From positions 1,612,001-1,676,000 of the forward strand of contig OZ244984.1 in the NCBI GenBank assembly GCA_965223125.1: a stretch of DNA of 64,000 nucleotides, in the 5' to 3' direction. Both the position numbers and the translations under genes were made by a program. The notes beneath the pieces were generated by a model. That model searched no databases, was not told the DNA's origin, and saw only the letters and a list, made by a program, of their open reading frames with translations. Each line of letters starts with the position of its first letter. Position 1 is the stretch's first letter. This DNA is from Pacificispira sp965223125 (GTDB lineage Bacteria > Pseudomonadota > Alphaproteobacteria > UBA8366 > Aestuariispiraceae). Shown here piece by piece: positions 9,052-17,665 of this stretch.

Positions 9052-9080
9052 GGCGGCGCGGGACTGTATCCCGCACCGCC
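9052..9080 (-). other. Intercistronic hairpin between rubrerythrin and the Fe-S gene
   Basis: Read on the minus strand, GGCGGTGCGGGA pairs with TCCCGCGCCGCC (12 bp, one G-U) around a 5-nt loop, 20 nt after the rubrerythrin stop. There is no U-run, so it is probably not an intrinsic terminator. It may protect the 3' end of a separate rubrerythrin mRNA or dampen read-through to the Fe-S gene. Confidence 0.5.
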
Positions 9081-9099
9081 AGACATTCCGACAGACGTC

Positions 9100-9516
<417 letters not shown>

Positions 9517-9544
9517 GGTGACTCTCCTGTCCGTTCCGCGCCGT

Positions 9545-9581
9545 GCCCCGGATCGGGGCGGGGCCTCCGAAATGGGAGGCC
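9545..9581 (-). other. Two stem-loops in the rubrerythrin 5' leader
   Basis: Between the predicted promoter and the ribosome binding site, two adjacent hairpins can form: a 6-bp GC stem around a 3-nt loop (9545-9559) and a 7-bp stem (GGCCTCC with its complement, 9562-9581). They lie about 30 nt upstream of the start codon and could influence translation or mRNA stability. No known riboswitch class is recognised. Confidence 0.35.
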
Positions 9582-9641
9582 GTGGCGCATTGGGTTGCTG
9601 ATCCGCCAGACGCCATTACGACGCATGGCGCTCCGTTTAAA

Positions 9642-9741
9642 ATCGGAACAGTTCTAATGTAGCGGATCAGGAGCGGGAGTCAATAGTTTATAATAGTTCT
9701 AATAAATCATTTATTAGAATGAAATCATTATGAAAATCATT
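9642..9741 (-). promoter_or_regulatory. Rubrerythrin promoter with Irr-box-like sites and a large palindrome
   Basis: On the minus strand, TTGACT (9678-9683) and TACATT (9656-9661), 16 bp apart, form a plausible sigma-70 promoter. Two sites resemble the Irr box as I recall it (TTTAGAA-N3-TTCTAAA): 9687-9703 matches 12 of 14 fixed positions and lies just upstream of the -35; 9642-9658 matches 10 of 14 and overlaps the -10. A perfect inverted repeat with 10-bp arms TTCTAATAAA and a 3-bp centre spans 9697-9719. AAATCATT occurs three times (starting 9704, 9722, 9734), giving a Fur-box-like look. Iron control through Irr is an inference. Confidence 0.55.
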
Positions 9742-9749
9742 CTTAATCG

Positions 9750-10226
9750 CTATGCGCGACTGACCCGGATTATGACATCCACCCGATCCAGCGCCGTCCC
9801 GGCGGGCGGGTTCGGCAGGCGCGACACTTCCACGGAATCAACCGGAATATCCATCAATTCGCCCTGAGGCTCGATATAGAAATGGTGATGTTCCCGGGTA
9901 TTAGTATCGAAATAAGACCGGCCCGGCCCAACAACGACCTCCCGCAGCAAACCGGATTCACAGAACTGGTGCAGCGTATTGTAGACGGTCGCCAGCGACA
10001 CTTTAACCGCCGCCTCCCGCGCCATGACATGCAGTTGTTCCGCCGTGATATGCTGATCGCCACCATCGAAAAGCAGCTTGGCAAGCGCCATCCGCTGCCG
10101 CGTCGGACGTAGATTAACCTCTTTCAGTCGTCCAAGCGCGTCGGCAAAGGGGCGCTGATTCGAAGCACCCGCACCGGTTTCCACGCTGAAAGAACTATCT
10201 GTCTGACCTGTCCGTCGGTTCATCAT
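9750..10226 (-). CDS. irr: Irr-type Fur-family iron response regulator
   Basis: A 158-aa Fur-superfamily regulator. The winged helix (LRPTRQRMALAKLLFDGGDQHITAEQLH, then VSLATVYNTLHQFCESGLL) is followed by DTNTREHHHFYIE, the histidine-rich segment characteristic of Irr. Irr controls heme synthesis and iron uptake in Alphaproteobacteria and is degraded when heme is plentiful. The ATG at 10226 is chosen for AAGGAG 8 bp upstream; the frame stays open 22 codons further. It is immediately upstream of the rubrerythrin regulatory region on the same strand, which suggests local regulation. Heme genes hemE, hemH, hemJ and hemA occur further along this window. Confidence 0.85.
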   Translation of the reverse strand: MMNRRTGQTDSSFSVETGAGASNQRPFADALGRLKEVNLRPTRQRMALAKLLFDGGDQHITAEQLHVMAREAAVKVSLATVYNTLHQFCESGLLREVVVGPGRSYFDTNTREHHHFYIEPQGELMDIPVDSVEVSRLPNPPAGTALDRVDVIIRVSRA

Positions 10227-10374
10227 CCGACATGCTCCTTGTTGCATCGCTGCTGATATCAGGGGCAAAATCTTGATTTCAAGTGGTATCACAATATCCT
10301 AGGTCGCTTTTTGGAACAAGACCAATTTCCAAAACCCATCCCAGGGACCGTCCAGGCCATAATTCTGAGGACGG

Positions 10375-10383
10375 TTATCCACA
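10375..10383 (+). promoter_or_regulatory. Perfect DnaA box upstream of the penicillin-binding protein gene
   Basis: TTATCCACA, the exact consensus DnaA box, lies 43 bp before the ATG of the downstream bifunctional PBP. A 9-bp match can occur by chance in a window this size, but the promoter position is suggestive of DnaA regulation. Confidence 0.35.
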
Positions 10384-10425
10384 ATATATGGCGATTTTCG
10401 ATCCCGAATACGCTATATCCACCCC

Positions 10426-12351
10426 ATGACTCGCGATATTCGTAAGAAGGCACCAGCCCGCAAGACATCGACACGCAAAGCGCTGGCGAAAAAGGCGAGC
10501 GGCGGACGGGGAGGGGTGACACCGCCCCCCTTGCGCCGCCGCAAAGCCGCGTCGCGAACACGGCGCTGGCCGCGCATTCTGCGCGGTATGGTCGCCACCC
10601 TGCTCTGGGGACTGATCCTGACGACCGGGGTAATCGGCTGGTTCGCCTGGGATATGCCGGACCCGGAGGCTGTTCTGGCACGGGATGTGCGCCAACCGGC
10701 GATCACACTGGTCGCACGGGATGGAACGCCCTTGCTGAAGGTCGGGGATCTGTATGGCACTCGCGTTTCACTGCGGGGCCTGCCGCCCTATCTGCCCCAG
10801 GCACTGTTGGCGACCGAGGATCGGCGCTTCTATGACCATCCCGGTGTCGATCCAGTTGGCGTGATCCGCGCGCTGGTTGTCAATCTGCGGGCAGGCGGCG
10901 TGCGGGAAGGGGGCAGCACCCTGACCCAGCAGCTTGCCAAGAATCTTTTCCTGTCGCCGGATCGCACGATCCGGCGCAAGGTGCAGGAAGCACTGCTCGC
11001 TTTCTGGCTGGAGGCGCGCTATGGTAAGGATCGGATTCTGGAAATCTACCTGAACCGGGTCTATTTGGGGGCCGGGGCTTATGGGGTGGATGCGGCGGCG
11101 CGACGCTATTTCGGCAGACCCGCCTCGGAATTGAATCTCTGGCAGGCTGCCGTACTGGCCGGGCTGCCCAAAGCCCCGTCAGCCCTGAATCCATTCCGGT
11201 CACCACAACGCGCTGCCACCCGCGCGCGGGAAGTCCTGGACAATATGGTCACCGCCGGTGTTCTGACACCTGAAGCGGCGGCGTCGGCCAAGCGCCCAAC
11301 AGTCGAGACGATCCCCGTTGATGCAGCGGGCGGGCAGACCCGCTGGCTTGCAGAATGGGCGTTTGATCGTGCTGCCGATATTCTGGGCGGTGTTGATCGC
11401 GACATTCTGGTCGAAACAACACTGGAACCGGCACTGCAACGCGCCGCCGAAGCAGCAGCAGCGGCCGTCGGACCGGCGGCCCGCGAACAGGGGGCAGAGG
11501 AGCTTGCCGTGGTCGCGATGCGCCCGGACGGGGCGGTGGCGGCCCTGCTGGGCGGATCCGACCGCCGCGCAACCGCCTTCAACCGCGCTGTCCACGGCAA
11601 ACGTCAGCCTGGATCAGTGTTCAAGCTCTTCGTCTATCTCGCCGCCTTTGAGGGCGGCCTGACGCCGGACAGCCTGATCGACGACCGCCTGGCCCCGATT
11701 CAGGGCTGGAGCCCGCGCAATTCTGATGCGGGATATCGCGGCATTGTCACGTTGCGGGAAGGGGTGGCACGTTCGATCAACACTGTTGCCGTTGCGGCGA
11801 TGGAGACCGTCGGACGCCACAAGGTCATCGACATGGCACGACGGCTCGGCATCACCACGCCGCTTTCCGCTGATCCCGCCCTCGCCTTGGGCGTTCATGA
11901 AGTGACAGTGATGGAAATCGCGGGGGCCTATGCGACACTGGCGGGCGGAGGCTATGCCGCCACGCCCCATGTCATTCACCGCATCCGGGATTCCGCCGAC
12001 GGATCGGTGATCTACCAACGCGACACTCTGCGCGGACCCCGCGTGCTGTCCCCCGAGACCGTGGCCATGGCAAACGATGTCTTCGGGGCCTCCATGGTCT
12101 GGGGCACCAGCAAGGCCGCCGCGCTGTCCGGCCGCAATGCTGCGGGCAAGACCGGAACGACACAGGATTACCGCGATGCCTGGTTTGCAGGCTATGTCCC
12201 CGGCCTCGCAACCGTTGTCTGGATGGGCAATGACAATGGCGGCGCGACGAAAGGCGTCTATGGTGGCCTTTATCCCGCACAACTCTGGAAGCAGTTCATG
12301 GAAGCGGTGCCCCCGGCACTCTCCGCCCTGCCCAATTCGGCAGGCGGTTAG
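10426..12351 (+). CDS. Class A penicillin-binding protein (bifunctional transglycosylase/transpeptidase)
   Basis: A 641-aa inner-membrane enzyme that polymerises and crosslinks peptidoglycan in the periplasm. A very basic cytoplasmic tail (residues 1-53) precedes one membrane segment (about 54-75). The GT51 domain carries E131-DRRFYDHPG with catalytic Glu131 and GGSTLTQQLAKN at 162-173. The transpeptidase has SVFK with Ser397, SIN at 450-452 and KTGTT at 575-579. It is shorter than E. coli PBP1a/1b and most like alphaproteobacterial PBP1A/PbpC-type proteins. The gene is divergent from irr and converges on pdeM with 12 bp between the stops. Confidence 0.92.
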   Translation: MTRDIRKKAPARKTSTRKALAKKASGGRGGVTPPPLRRRKAASRTRRWPRILRGMVATLLWGLILTTGVIGWFAWDMPDPEAVLARDVRQPAITLVARDGTPLLKVGDLYGTRVSLRGLPPYLPQALLATEDRRFYDHPGVDPVGVIRALVVNLRAGGVREGGSTLTQQLAKNLFLSPDRTIRRKVQEALLAFWLEARYGKDRILEIYLNRVYLGAGAYGVDAAARRYFGRPASELNLWQAAVLAGLPKAPSALNPFRSPQRAATRAREVLDNMVTAGVLTPEAAASAKRPTVETIPVDAAGGQTRWLAEWAFDRAADILGGVDRDILVETTLEPALQRAAEAAAAAVGPAAREQGAEELAVVAMRPDGAVAALLGGSDRRATAFNRAVHGKRQPGSVFKLFVYLAAFEGGLTPDSLIDDRLAPIQGWSPRNSDAGYRGIVTLREGVARSINTVAVAAMETVGRHKVIDMARRLGITTPLSADPALALGVHEVTVMEIAGAYATLAGGGYAATPHVIHRIRDSADGSVIYQRDTLRGPRVLSPETVAMANDVFGASMVWGTSKAAALSGRNAAGKTGTTQDYRDAWFAGYVPGLATVVWMGNDNGGATKGVYGGLYPAQLWKQFMEAVPPALSALPNSAGG

Positions 12352-12363
12352 GCAGGGGGTGGG

Positions 12364-13059
12364 TTAAGCGGCCCGCAGCAACCGCGCCTTTGGCACCGGA
12401 ACAATCCGCCGACCGGTGGCGAGATGGACGGTAAACCCTTTCGGAAACAGAGTGCTGATTGCCGGGTCCCAGACACTGAGCCCGCCGGTATAGCTGCCAT
12501 AGGCAGGCAAGATCAGCCGATTGCCATCCTCAACGAAACACCGCGCCTGCAATCGTCGCGCACGGGTCTGGACCGAGGCTTTCGGATGGAAATGCCCGGA
12601 TATCTCACCGTTTCGGGGTCCGGCCTCCGCCTCATGACGGAATACCAGCGGCCCGTCGACCAGTTCCGCCAGCACCCTGCCGCCCAAATCCGGTGGCGGG
12701 GCCGGATCATGATTGCCTGCAATCCATATCCAGTCCACCGCGCCAACCATCGCGATCAGCCGCTCCCGATCCTCTTCAGGCAATCGATCCGACGCAGCCC
12801 CGTCATGGAAACTGTCCCCCAGGCAGATCACCCGACCGGGGCGATGCCGCACCAGGGCCGCGGACAGGGCGGCCAGCGTGGCGCGACTGTCATAGGGCGG
12901 CAGCATCTGCCCCTGGCGGGCGAAGGCGGACCCCTTTTCCAGATGCAGATCGGCAATCACCAGGGTTTTCCGCTCCGGCCAGAGCAATGCACCATCGGCA
13001 AGTGCCAACAGAGCGGCACCGTTCAAAAGCAAGGGACTGGATTCGGTGGGGTTTTCCAT
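12364..13059 (-). CDS. pdeM: Ligase-associated DNA damage response endonuclease PdeM
   Basis: A 231-aa calcineurin-like metallophosphoesterase. Metal-ligand motifs are visible: ADLHLEKG (D-x-H), GDSFHDG, AGNHDPAP (GNHD) and SGHFHPKA. This matches the PdeM family, which co-occurs with an ATP-dependent DNA ligase, an exonuclease and an Lhr-like DEXH helicase in Alphaproteobacteria and others. The helicase is the next gene on this strand, but the ligase and exonuclease are absent, and 442 bp of non-coding sequence separates the two. An 18-bp palindrome lies 80 bp upstream of the start. Confidence 0.88.
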   Translation of the reverse strand: MENPTESSPLLLNGAALLALADGALLWPERKTLVIADLHLEKGSAFARQGQMLPPYDSRATLAALSAALVRHRPGRVICLGDSFHDGAASDRLPEEDRERLIAMVGAVDWIWIAGNHDPAPPPDLGGRVLAELVDGPLVFRHEAEAGPRNGEISGHFHPKASVQTRARRLQARCFVEDGNRLILPAYGSYTGGLSVWDPAISTLFPKGFTVHLATGRRIVPVPKARLLRAA

Positions 13060-13139
13060 TACACCATTCTATGACGGATGCACGGACGTTGACGATGAAT
13101 TTGCGTAAATGGCCATCGAAAAATACTGAACCATACCTT

Positions 13140-13157
13140 TTAATGCATATGCATTAA
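13140..13157. promoter_or_regulatory. 18-bp perfect palindrome upstream of pdeM
   Basis: TTAATGCATATGCATTAA reads identically on both strands and contains ATGCAT twice in tandem. It is 80 bp upstream of pdeM. A dimeric repressor operator is the simplest reading; no LexA-type GTTC-N7-GTTC or GAAC-N4-GTAC site was noticed nearby. Confidence 0.4.
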
Positions 13158-13296
13158 TCGTGTTGTTTCCCAATAGGAGAGCGTGTTTCCAGAAAAAGGC
13201 TTATCGCAAAGGATGCGGAAGCGTTTCCGCATGCTGATAATATTGCCATTCTCAAACTGTTTCTCCCTACTCTACAGGAGACGTAGAATAGGAACC

Positions 13297-13393
13297 CGTC
13301 GTACCCGCGCAGGCGGGTACCCAGAGCGGCAGGCCCGAATCCTGCCAGTTGCTCAGGACCCCGGACAGCCGCTTTGCGTCTTCCGGGGCGACG
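13297..13393. repeat. Two-hairpin intergenic repeat, copy 1 (units tail to tail)
   Basis: Unit 1 begins CGTC, has an 8-bp stem GTACCCGC/GCGGGTAC (13301-13320) and ends CCAGAGCG. Unit 2 is inverted: it starts near GCTCAGG, has CCCCGGA/TCCGGGG arms (13359-13388) and ends GACG. A second copy at 17943-18048 uses the same units in the opposite arrangement. These are non-coding and likely mobile or recombining hairpin repeats of a type scattered through many proteobacterial genomes. Confidence 0.7.
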
Positions 13394-13501
13394 AAACCCT
13401 ATGGGTATTCAGTTAGTATGGAAGAAACCGGTCAAAACTGACCCACTCCCCTCCGCGTCCTTTGCGCCCCCTCCGAAAGCTCTGCGATAAGCCCCCGCAA
13501 A

Positions 13502-15955
13502 TCACAATGGCAGCCCGCCCTGCGGGTTGGCGCGCATGGCATCGTCGATCAACTCACTGGCCAGATCATCGAGAAGCTGATCCTCGGCAGATCCGAAAAC
13601 GGCTTCCTTGCCGATCTCCAGCAGGATCGGCACGGCGAGGGGGGAGACGCGGTCCAGCCGACGGTGGCGGATGCCGGATTTGGCCCGGGACAGGAATTCC
13701 GCCAGCCGTCCGACATCGATCAACCCACTGCGGGCATCGGCGCGAGTCGCCTGCAACAATATGTGATCGGGTTCATAGCGCCGCAGCACGTCATAGATCA
13801 GGTCGGAATTGAAGGTCACCTGCCGCCCGGTCTTTTCCTGACCCGGGATGCGCCGCTCGATCAGCCCCGCAATCACCGCGACATTGCGAAAGGTGCGGCG
13901 CATCAGGCTGCTGTCCTCCATCCAGGCCTCCAGATCGTCGCCAAGCATATCCTCATCGAACAGGGCCGCCATATTCGATGCCGGATGCAGGCTCCAGACC
14001 GCGATCACATAGTCACTGGCAACGAAGCCCAGCGGGGCCAGGCCCATCCGCTCCATCCGCCGGGTCAACAGCATGCCCAGCGTCTGGTGCGCATTGCGCC
14101 CGGCAAAGCTGTAGGCGACAAGGTATTCCTTTCCCGCCCTGGGAAAGGTCTCGATCAACAGCCCATCCCGGCCTGGCAGCAGGGAGCGCCATTGCTGCAG
14201 GCGGAGCCATTCCTGCACCTGATCGGGCAGGGTTCCCCAGGACGTTGGGTCCGACAGGGTTTCCCGCACCCGCTCCGACAGATGCGTCGTAAAGGGAAGC
14301 CGCCCGCCGAGATAGGAAGGAACCTTCGGATCGCCGCCGCCCTTGGCCGGAGAAACCTCGACGGCTGTCTGCCGGATCCCCTCAAAGCGCAGTAACCGCC
14401 CGGCGAAGACAAAGGTATCACCCGGCTCCAGCAGGGATGCGAAATATTCCTCGATCTCGCCCAAACTGCCGCCCCGACCACCTCTCAGGCGGACCTTCAG
14501 GGTTACCGCCTCGACGATGGTGCCAATATTCATCCGGTGCCGCTGGGCAAGCCTCGGATTGGCGACCTCACAGGTTCCCGCTGCCGTCCGGAACAGGCGC
14601 TTCCAGCGCTCGTAACTCTGCAACGCATAGCCGCCATCCTCAACAAAGCGCAGGGCGGCCTCGAAGGATTCTCGGGACAGAGTGCGATACGGTGCAGCGC
14701 AGGTAATTTCGCGATATACTTCCTCTGGTCGGAACGGCGCGGCGCAGGCAAGACTCATCAGGTGCTGGCAGAGCACGTCCAGCCCGCCATCGCGCGGCGG
14801 GTCACCATCCAGCGTGCCCTGATCGACACCATCAATAACACAGCGGCATTCCAGCACCTCAAACCGATTGCAGGGGACCAGCAAGGCCCGGCTGGGCACA
14901 TCCAGTCGATGCCCGGCGCGGCCAATCCGCTGAATCATGCGCGACACGCCCTTGGGCGGCCCGACCTGAACCACAAGATCCACCGCCGCCCAGTCGATGC
15001 CGAGATCCAGCGAAGAGGTGGCAACCACGGCGCGCAGGCTGCCCGCCGCCATCACCGCCTCCACCTTTCGGCGCTGCTCCCGATCCAACGAGCCGTGATG
15101 CAGCGCAATCGGCAGCGCATCCTCATTGGCGATCCAGAGTGCCTGAAAGATCAGTTCCGCCTGAGCGCGGGTATTGACGAAAATGATCGCGGTGCCGGTC
15201 TTTCGGATCTCCTGATAGATTTCCGGGATCGCGTGCAGGCCGTAATGGCCGGACCAGGGCAGGCGCTCCTGCGTATCCAGAATGCGGATATCAGCACGCT
15301 TCGCGCCAATCCCGTTGATCTGAGTCACCGACGCCGGGTCGGCATCGGGCGCAATGAAGGCCTTCAATGCCTCCGGCCAGGCCACTGTCGCGGACAGGCC
15401 GATGCGGCGCAAACCAGGATGGATCGCAGAGAGCCGCGCCAGACAAAGCGCCAGCTGATCGCCGCGCTTGGTCCCGACCATGGCATGGACCTCATCCAGG
15501 ATCACCCGCTTCAAACTCCGGAACAGGGTGAAGCTGTCGGGCAAGGAGATCAGCAGAGCGAGGGATTCCGGCGTCGTCAGCAGGATATGAGGCGGCGCAT
15601 CCTTCTGGCGTTTGCGGTGGTTGGCAGGCGTGTCGCCGGTGCGGGTCTCGATCCGGATGTCCAGACCCATTTCCGCGACTGGGGTCGTCAGATTGCGCTG
15701 GATATCCACCGCCAGTGCCTTCAGCGGTGAAATATAAAGCGTATGCAGCCCCTCCTGGGTCTCTTCCGCAAGATCGATCAGACTGGGCAGAAAGCCCGCC
15801 AGCGTCTTACCTCCGCCGGTCGGCGCGATCAGCAGACTGTGTTCGCCGCGCCGGTCGGCGGCCAGCATCTCCACCTGATGCGGATGAATGGACCAGCCCC
15901 GATTGTCGAACCAGGTGGTGAATCTAGCCGGTAGAGAGGTCGAGGATATGCTCAT
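13502..15955 (-). CDS. Ligase-associated DEXH-box helicase (Lhr-like)
   Basis: An 817-aa superfamily 2 ATP-dependent DNA helicase. Motif I is APTGGGKTLAGF, motif II ILDEVHAM, motif III GLSATVAWPE, and motif VI MIQRIGRAGHR; a DUF4011/Lhr-type C-terminal region follows. The length and order fit the helicase that partners with PdeM and an ATP-dependent ligase in a DNA-damage set, rather than full-length Lhr (about 1500 aa). The start at 15955 (MSISSTSLPARF) is preferred: upstream in-frame codons give an unlikely sequence rich in Cys, His and Ile. The partner ligase and exonuclease are not in this window. Confidence 0.88.
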   Translation of the reverse strand: MSISSTSLPARFTTWFDNRGWSIHPHQVEMLAADRRGEHSLLIAPTGGGKTLAGFLPSLIDLAEETQEGLHTLYISPLKALAVDIQRNLTTPVAEMGLDIRIETRTGDTPANHRKRQKDAPPHILLTTPESLALLISLPDSFTLFRSLKRVILDEVHAMVGTKRGDQLALCLARLSAIHPGLRRIGLSATVAWPEALKAFIAPDADPASVTQINGIGAKRADIRILDTQERLPWSGHYGLHAIPEIYQEIRKTGTAIIFVNTRAQAELIFQALWIANEDALPIALHHGSLDREQRRKVEAVMAAGSLRAVVATSSLDLGIDWAAVDLVVQVGPPKGVSRMIQRIGRAGHRLDVPSRALLVPCNRFEVLECRCVIDGVDQGTLDGDPPRDGGLDVLCQHLMSLACAAPFRPEEVYREITCAAPYRTLSRESFEAALRFVEDGGYALQSYERWKRLFRTAAGTCEVANPRLAQRHRMNIGTIVEAVTLKVRLRGGRGGSLGEIEEYFASLLEPGDTFVFAGRLLRFEGIRQTAVEVSPAKGGGDPKVPSYLGGRLPFTTHLSERVRETLSDPTSWGTLPDQVQEWLRLQQWRSLLPGRDGLLIETFPRAGKEYLVAYSFAGRNAHQTLGMLLTRRMERMGLAPLGFVASDYVIAVWSLHPASNMAALFDEDMLGDDLEAWMEDSSLMRRTFRNVAVIAGLIERRIPGQEKTGRQVTFNSDLIYDVLRRYEPDHILLQATRADARSGLIDVGRLAEFLSRAKSGIRHRRLDRVSPLAVPILLEIGKEAVFGSAEDQLLDDLASELIDDAMRANPQGGLPL

Positions 15956-16188
15956 GACAGGATGGAATATAGCGCGCCGGATGATCAGGACGAACGGGCA
16001 ATTGTGGTTCAGGCACTGGATGAACCACATGATATGGTGGTTTAACCGCTTGCAATGACAGATTAGCAACAGGTCTTAACTGCTTTTGCAAAAACCTAAA
16101 TTCGACATGGTGACAAGCGCGAACGAATCGCTGTACCCCTCTTTTTACAGCTCGGGCCTTCTGGCGAACCGGTTCGGGTGGAGGAATC

Positions 16189-16455
16189 ATGATAAGCAAT
16201 ATGGAAGTGTCCGGGGAAACCCGGGTGGATTTTGCCGAAGAGCAGAAACGCAAGGTGATGAGCCTGTTCCTTGATGCGTGGGATGAAGCCTGCGCACAGG
16301 GGATCCCGAGCGATCTGCTCTCCGAGGTCTGTCTGTATCTGGCACTGACGGATCTTGTGGAGGATCATGGGGAGGACGATGTTGCGGACATCATCGAAAC
16401 GCTGCCCTATCGCATCCGCAAGGGCGAATTCACCCTGGGCGAACTGACCCACTGA
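16189..16455 (+). CDS. Small conserved-looking protein of unknown function
   Basis: An 88-aa acidic, helix-rich protein. No domain is recognised and there is no signal peptide or membrane segment. The middle (SDLLSEVCLYLALTDLVEDH) and the end (ETLPYRIRKGEFTLGELTH) look like packed amphipathic helices. GGAGGA sits 4-5 bp before the ATG, a strong ribosome binding site, and the codon use matches neighbours, which supports a real gene. It is divergent from the helicase gene and convergent with the aminotransferase gene. It may be a small regulator or adaptor, but that is speculative. Confidence 0.7.
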   Translation: MISNMEVSGETRVDFAEEQKRKVMSLFLDAWDEACAQGIPSDLLSEVCLYLALTDLVEDHGEDDVADIIETLPYRIRKGEFTLGELTH

Positions 16456-16558
16456 AAAAGAACCGACGCGGTTTTGGGGATCGGGGCATAAGACGGTTCT
16501 CCTCCACTACTGGGGGAGGATAAGGCCATGCAACGGATCGGAATCTGCGCCTGCCACT

Positions 16559-17665
16559 CTATAGGGTCTGAACGACCCGCTCAAACCGCTCGGCGAAGAC
16601 GGCGCGGTCCTGTGCCGTGCCGACTGTAACACGGATGCAGCGATCCAGAGGGGCAACTCCCGGCATACGGACGAAGACACCCGCTCCGTCCAGCACCTTC
16701 AGAGCCGCCCGCGCCCGGTCACCATCGCCGCCCATGTCGATGGCAACGAAATTGGTGGCGGAGGGTAGCGCCGTCAGTCCCAGCTTGTCGGCCAATTGCG
16801 CATACTCAACCCGCCCGCGCGCGACCTCCGCCACGACATCCCGCACAAAATCCGGATCCTGAAGTGAGGCGAGGGCGGCCCTCTGGGCCAGACGGTTCAC
16901 CTCGAAGTGATTACGGACCTTGTTCAGACCGGTAATCAGGTCACGGTGGGCAATGGTGTAGCCGATCCGCAGCCCGGCCATCCCATGAGCCTTGGAGAAA
17001 GTCCGCATCCGCAGCACCCTGGGATCGGCGGGGTTGATCGGCGGGGCGGTGCCGTCGGGTGCAAATTCGATATAGGCCTCGTCCAGGACCAGCACCGCAC
17101 CATCGGGAATACCTTCAATCAGGCGCTGGACGGTTTCGGCCCCATACCAGCTCCCCATCGGATTGTCGGGATTGGCGAAATAGCCAAGCGGCGCGCGGGT
17201 CTCAATCATCTTTGCCAGGATGGCATCGGGATCCTCCGCATCGCCGCAATAGGGAACTGCCTGCAAGGAGGCTCCAAAACCGGCAACGTGATAATTGAAG
17301 GTTGGATACGCCCCACGGGAACTCACCACCGCGTCCCCCGGACCGGCCAGCATCCGCACCGCATTCCCTAGAAGCGCATCAATCCCGGCCCCGACCAGAA
17401 TTTCATCCGGCGCAACACCGTGATGGTCGGCCAGGGCCGCGCGCAGTTCCCAGCTTTGTGCATCGCCATACCAGGCACTGCGCGGAGCCTCCTCCACTAG
17501 GGCCGCCAGAGCCTTGGGCGACATGCCGAACGCGCTTTCATTGGCCCCGATCCGGGCATCGAAAGACTTTCCACGATTACGCTCCAGCGTTTCCGGCCCA
17601 ACGAAAGGCACGGCCGCCGGCAGACTCGCAACAAGATTGGTAAATCGGATGGACGGCCGGGTCAT
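16559..17665 (-). CDS. HisC-like pyridoxal-phosphate aminotransferase
   Basis: About 368 aa, class I/II fold-type I aminotransferase resembling histidinol-phosphate aminotransferase. Visible motifs are ANESAFGMSP, the NPDNPMGSW cofactor-binding loop, LDEAYIEF, and TFSKAHGMAGLRIGY, where the Lys forms the Schiff base. It would transfer an amino group between an imidazole- or aromatic-type 2-oxo acid and glutamate. It is not next to other his genes, so it may be a second HisC or an aromatic/phenylalanine aminotransferase. The start at 17665 (MTRPSIRF) follows GGAGG; 17692 and 17683 are alternatives. Confidence 0.82.
   Translation of the reverse strand: MTRPSIRFTNLVASLPAAVPFVGPETLERNRGKSFDARIGANESAFGMSPKALAALVEEAPRSAWYGDAQSWELRAALADHHGVAPDEILVGAGIDALLGNAVRMLAGPGDAVVSSRGAYPTFNYHVAGFGASLQAVPYCGDAEDPDAILAKMIETRAPLGYFANPDNPMGSWYGAETVQRLIEGIPDGAVLVLDEAYIEFAPDGTAPPINPADPRVLRMRTFSKAHGMAGLRIGYTIAHRDLITGLNKVRNHFEVNRLAQRAALASLQDPDFVRDVVAEVARGRVEYAQLADKLGLTALPSATNFVAIDMGGDGDRARAALKVLDGAGVFVRMPGVAPLDRCIRVTVGTAQDRAVFAERFERVVQTL

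Larger units (their letters stand above)
13060..13501. other. Non-coding gap between pdeM and the helicase gene
   Basis: No credible gene is present. The gap holds an 18-bp perfect palindrome (13140-13157), an 8-bp stem-loop with a 4-nt loop (13213-13232) and a two-hairpin intergenic repeat (13297-13393). Its GC content is lower than that of the flanking genes in the first 200 bp. The order palindrome-hairpin-repeat suggests that sequence was inserted or deleted between two genes that normally sit close together. Confidence 0.6.

Noticed and set aside
13183..13416. 77-codon plus-strand frame in the pdeM-helicase gap
   Set aside because: It runs through the hairpin repeat and its protein is Arg-rich without any domain or ribosome binding site.
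16500..16522. CTCCTCC/GGGGGAG hairpin between the small protein and the aminotransferase gene as an intrinsic terminator
   Set aside because: No U-run follows on either strand; too weak to call.
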